Assembly: GCA_016287245.1 (NCBI GenBank)
Contig: JAEEWG010000008.1
Span: 1 to 64,000, forward strand
Source of the DNA: Clostridia bacterium
GTDB lineage: Bacteria > Bacillota > Clostridia > Saccharofermentanales > Saccharofermentanaceae
Direction of reading: 5' to 3'
Length of the DNA: 64,000 nucleotides
In this document: piece after piece, positions 63,394 to 64,000 of the stretch
How positions within the stretch are numbered: position 1 is the stretch's first letter
Layout of the letters: each line of letters opens with the position of its first letter
Translations under genes and position numbers: made by a program
Notes under the pieces: generated by a model
The model's input: only the letters and a program-made list of their open reading frames with translations
Database searches by the model: none
Told to the model about the DNA's origin: nothing

Positions 63394-63969
63394 TTACTCG
63401 CACATAGTTTCTGATTCTAAGAAGAATGTTACCAAAGTTGACCCGTACTTACAACTCTTAATACATGTCATATTGGTTACAATCTCTTGTATTTGCGCAT
63501 CTGCGTCGGATTCGACGATGAAAATCCCGCCCTCCCGCAGAAGATCATATTCCGCAATGAGTTCAGATACTGTTTTGGCAAAAGATCCGGCCATTGCGTA
63601 CGGCGGATCCATGAAGATAATATCGAAGCTCTCGCCCTTTTTCCCTAAAAGCTTAAGCGCCTCGGCAAATGCCATCTTCATGGGGCGCGCCTGCTCCGTA
63701 AGATGGGTCTTTTGAAGATTTCTGCTTATGACCTGCTGGCTTTTGCCCGCCTGATCGATCAGGACGGCTTTTTCCGCCCCGCGCGAAAGCGCCTCGATCG
63801 CCATTTGCCCGGTCCCTGAGAAGATATCGAGGAATGTACTGTCCGGCACTCTCATCTGGATGCTCGAAAAGATCGCTTCCTTGACCTTATCGGTCGTCGG
63901 ACGCGTAGCCTCCCCTTTCGGCGCCTCCAGCACCGTTCCTTTACATTTTCCGGCAACTACCCTCGGCAT
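63394..63969 (-). CDS. rsmD: 16S rRNA (guanine966-N2)-methyltransferase
   Basis: A 191-residue RsmD. RVVAGKCKGTVLEAP and TRPTTDKVKEAIFSSI at the N terminus, the SAM motif FLDIFSGTGQMAIEALSRGA near 46 and the catalytic DPPYAM near 120 are all present. It methylates a 16S rRNA guanine during 30S assembly. The rsmD-coaD order is common in Bacillota. GGAGGA precedes the start. Upstream, the reading ...WQKPSL then a stop at about 63979-63981 could be the end of another gene outside the window. Confidence 0.95.
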   Translation of the reverse strand: MPRVVAGKCKGTVLEAPKGEATRPTTDKVKEAIFSSIQMRVPDSTFLDIFSGTGQMAIEALSRGAEKAVLIDQAGKSQQVISRNLQKTHLTEQARPMKMAFAEALKLLGKKGESFDIIFMDPPYAMAGSFAKTVSELIAEYDLLREGGIFIVESDADAQIQEIVTNMTCIKSCKYGSTLVTFFLESETMCE

Positions 63970-64000
63970 ATGTCCTCCTTATAAACTCGGCTTCTGCCAG

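Overview
The window looks like a chromosomal segment of a saccharolytic, probably anaerobic member of the Clostridia (Bacillota). The reasons are strong AGGAGG-type ribosome binding sites, several TTG starts, an hrcA-led heat-shock operon with a perfect CIRCE operator, a tryptophan operon behind a T-box leader, YesM/AraC two-component control of a sugar ABC transporter, and acidic Thr/Glu-rich lipoproteins. I cannot name the genus. No rRNA, tRNA, CRISPR array, insertion sequence or phage gene was seen. Most genes lie on the minus strand.

Layout. 1-240: terminators only. 242-8000: an AIM24-like protein, then lacI, a GH3 beta-xylosidase-like enzyme and xylulokinase (transcribed in that order), preceded by transketolase; together these suggest xylo-oligosaccharide breakdown into the pentose phosphate pathway. 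8130-9703 (+): an HD phosphohydrolase overlapping mutY. 9726-11420: a lipoprotein. 11551-20468: a sugar module in the order response regulator, histidine kinase, substrate-binding protein, ATPase, two permeases and a second binding protein. 20564-25608: an OmpR/HK pair with a MacB/FtsX-type ABC exporter, behind prmA. 26829-29446 (+): a CapA-like protein and a PstS-like lipoprotein. 29589-31519: an AT-rich island with an orphan lipoprotein and a decayed secreted C39-like protein. 31762-37214: hrcA-grpE-clpP-dnaK-dnaJ, with clpP inserted in an unusual place. 37341-39356: a small conserved protein and a zinc-ribbon membrane protein. 39452-40827 (+): a TetR repressor with two clear operators and a flavin reductase. 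41680-45772: a metal (probably zinc) uptake cluster with accessory proteins. 45924-48656: a radical SAM protein and two related zinc-ribbon proteins. 48653-55601: the full trpEGDCFBA operon. 55656-57478: a CPBP protease and an acyltransferase. 57479-59212: a mostly non-coding stretch holding a 63-base periodic repeat cluster, a PD-(D/E)XK-like protein and a promoter in front of a broken small gene. 59213-63969: hemW, a TOPRIM-like/AAA ATPase pair that resembles a split OLD nuclease, a coiled-coil protein, coaD and rsmD.

The strongest candidates for something not well described are the ATPase/TOPRIM pair at 60435-62308, the mirrored 63-base repeats at 57494-57793, the regulated but broken gene at 58781-59138, and the clpP insertion in the hrcA operon. 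All functional assignments come from reading motifs and gene context; no database search was run.
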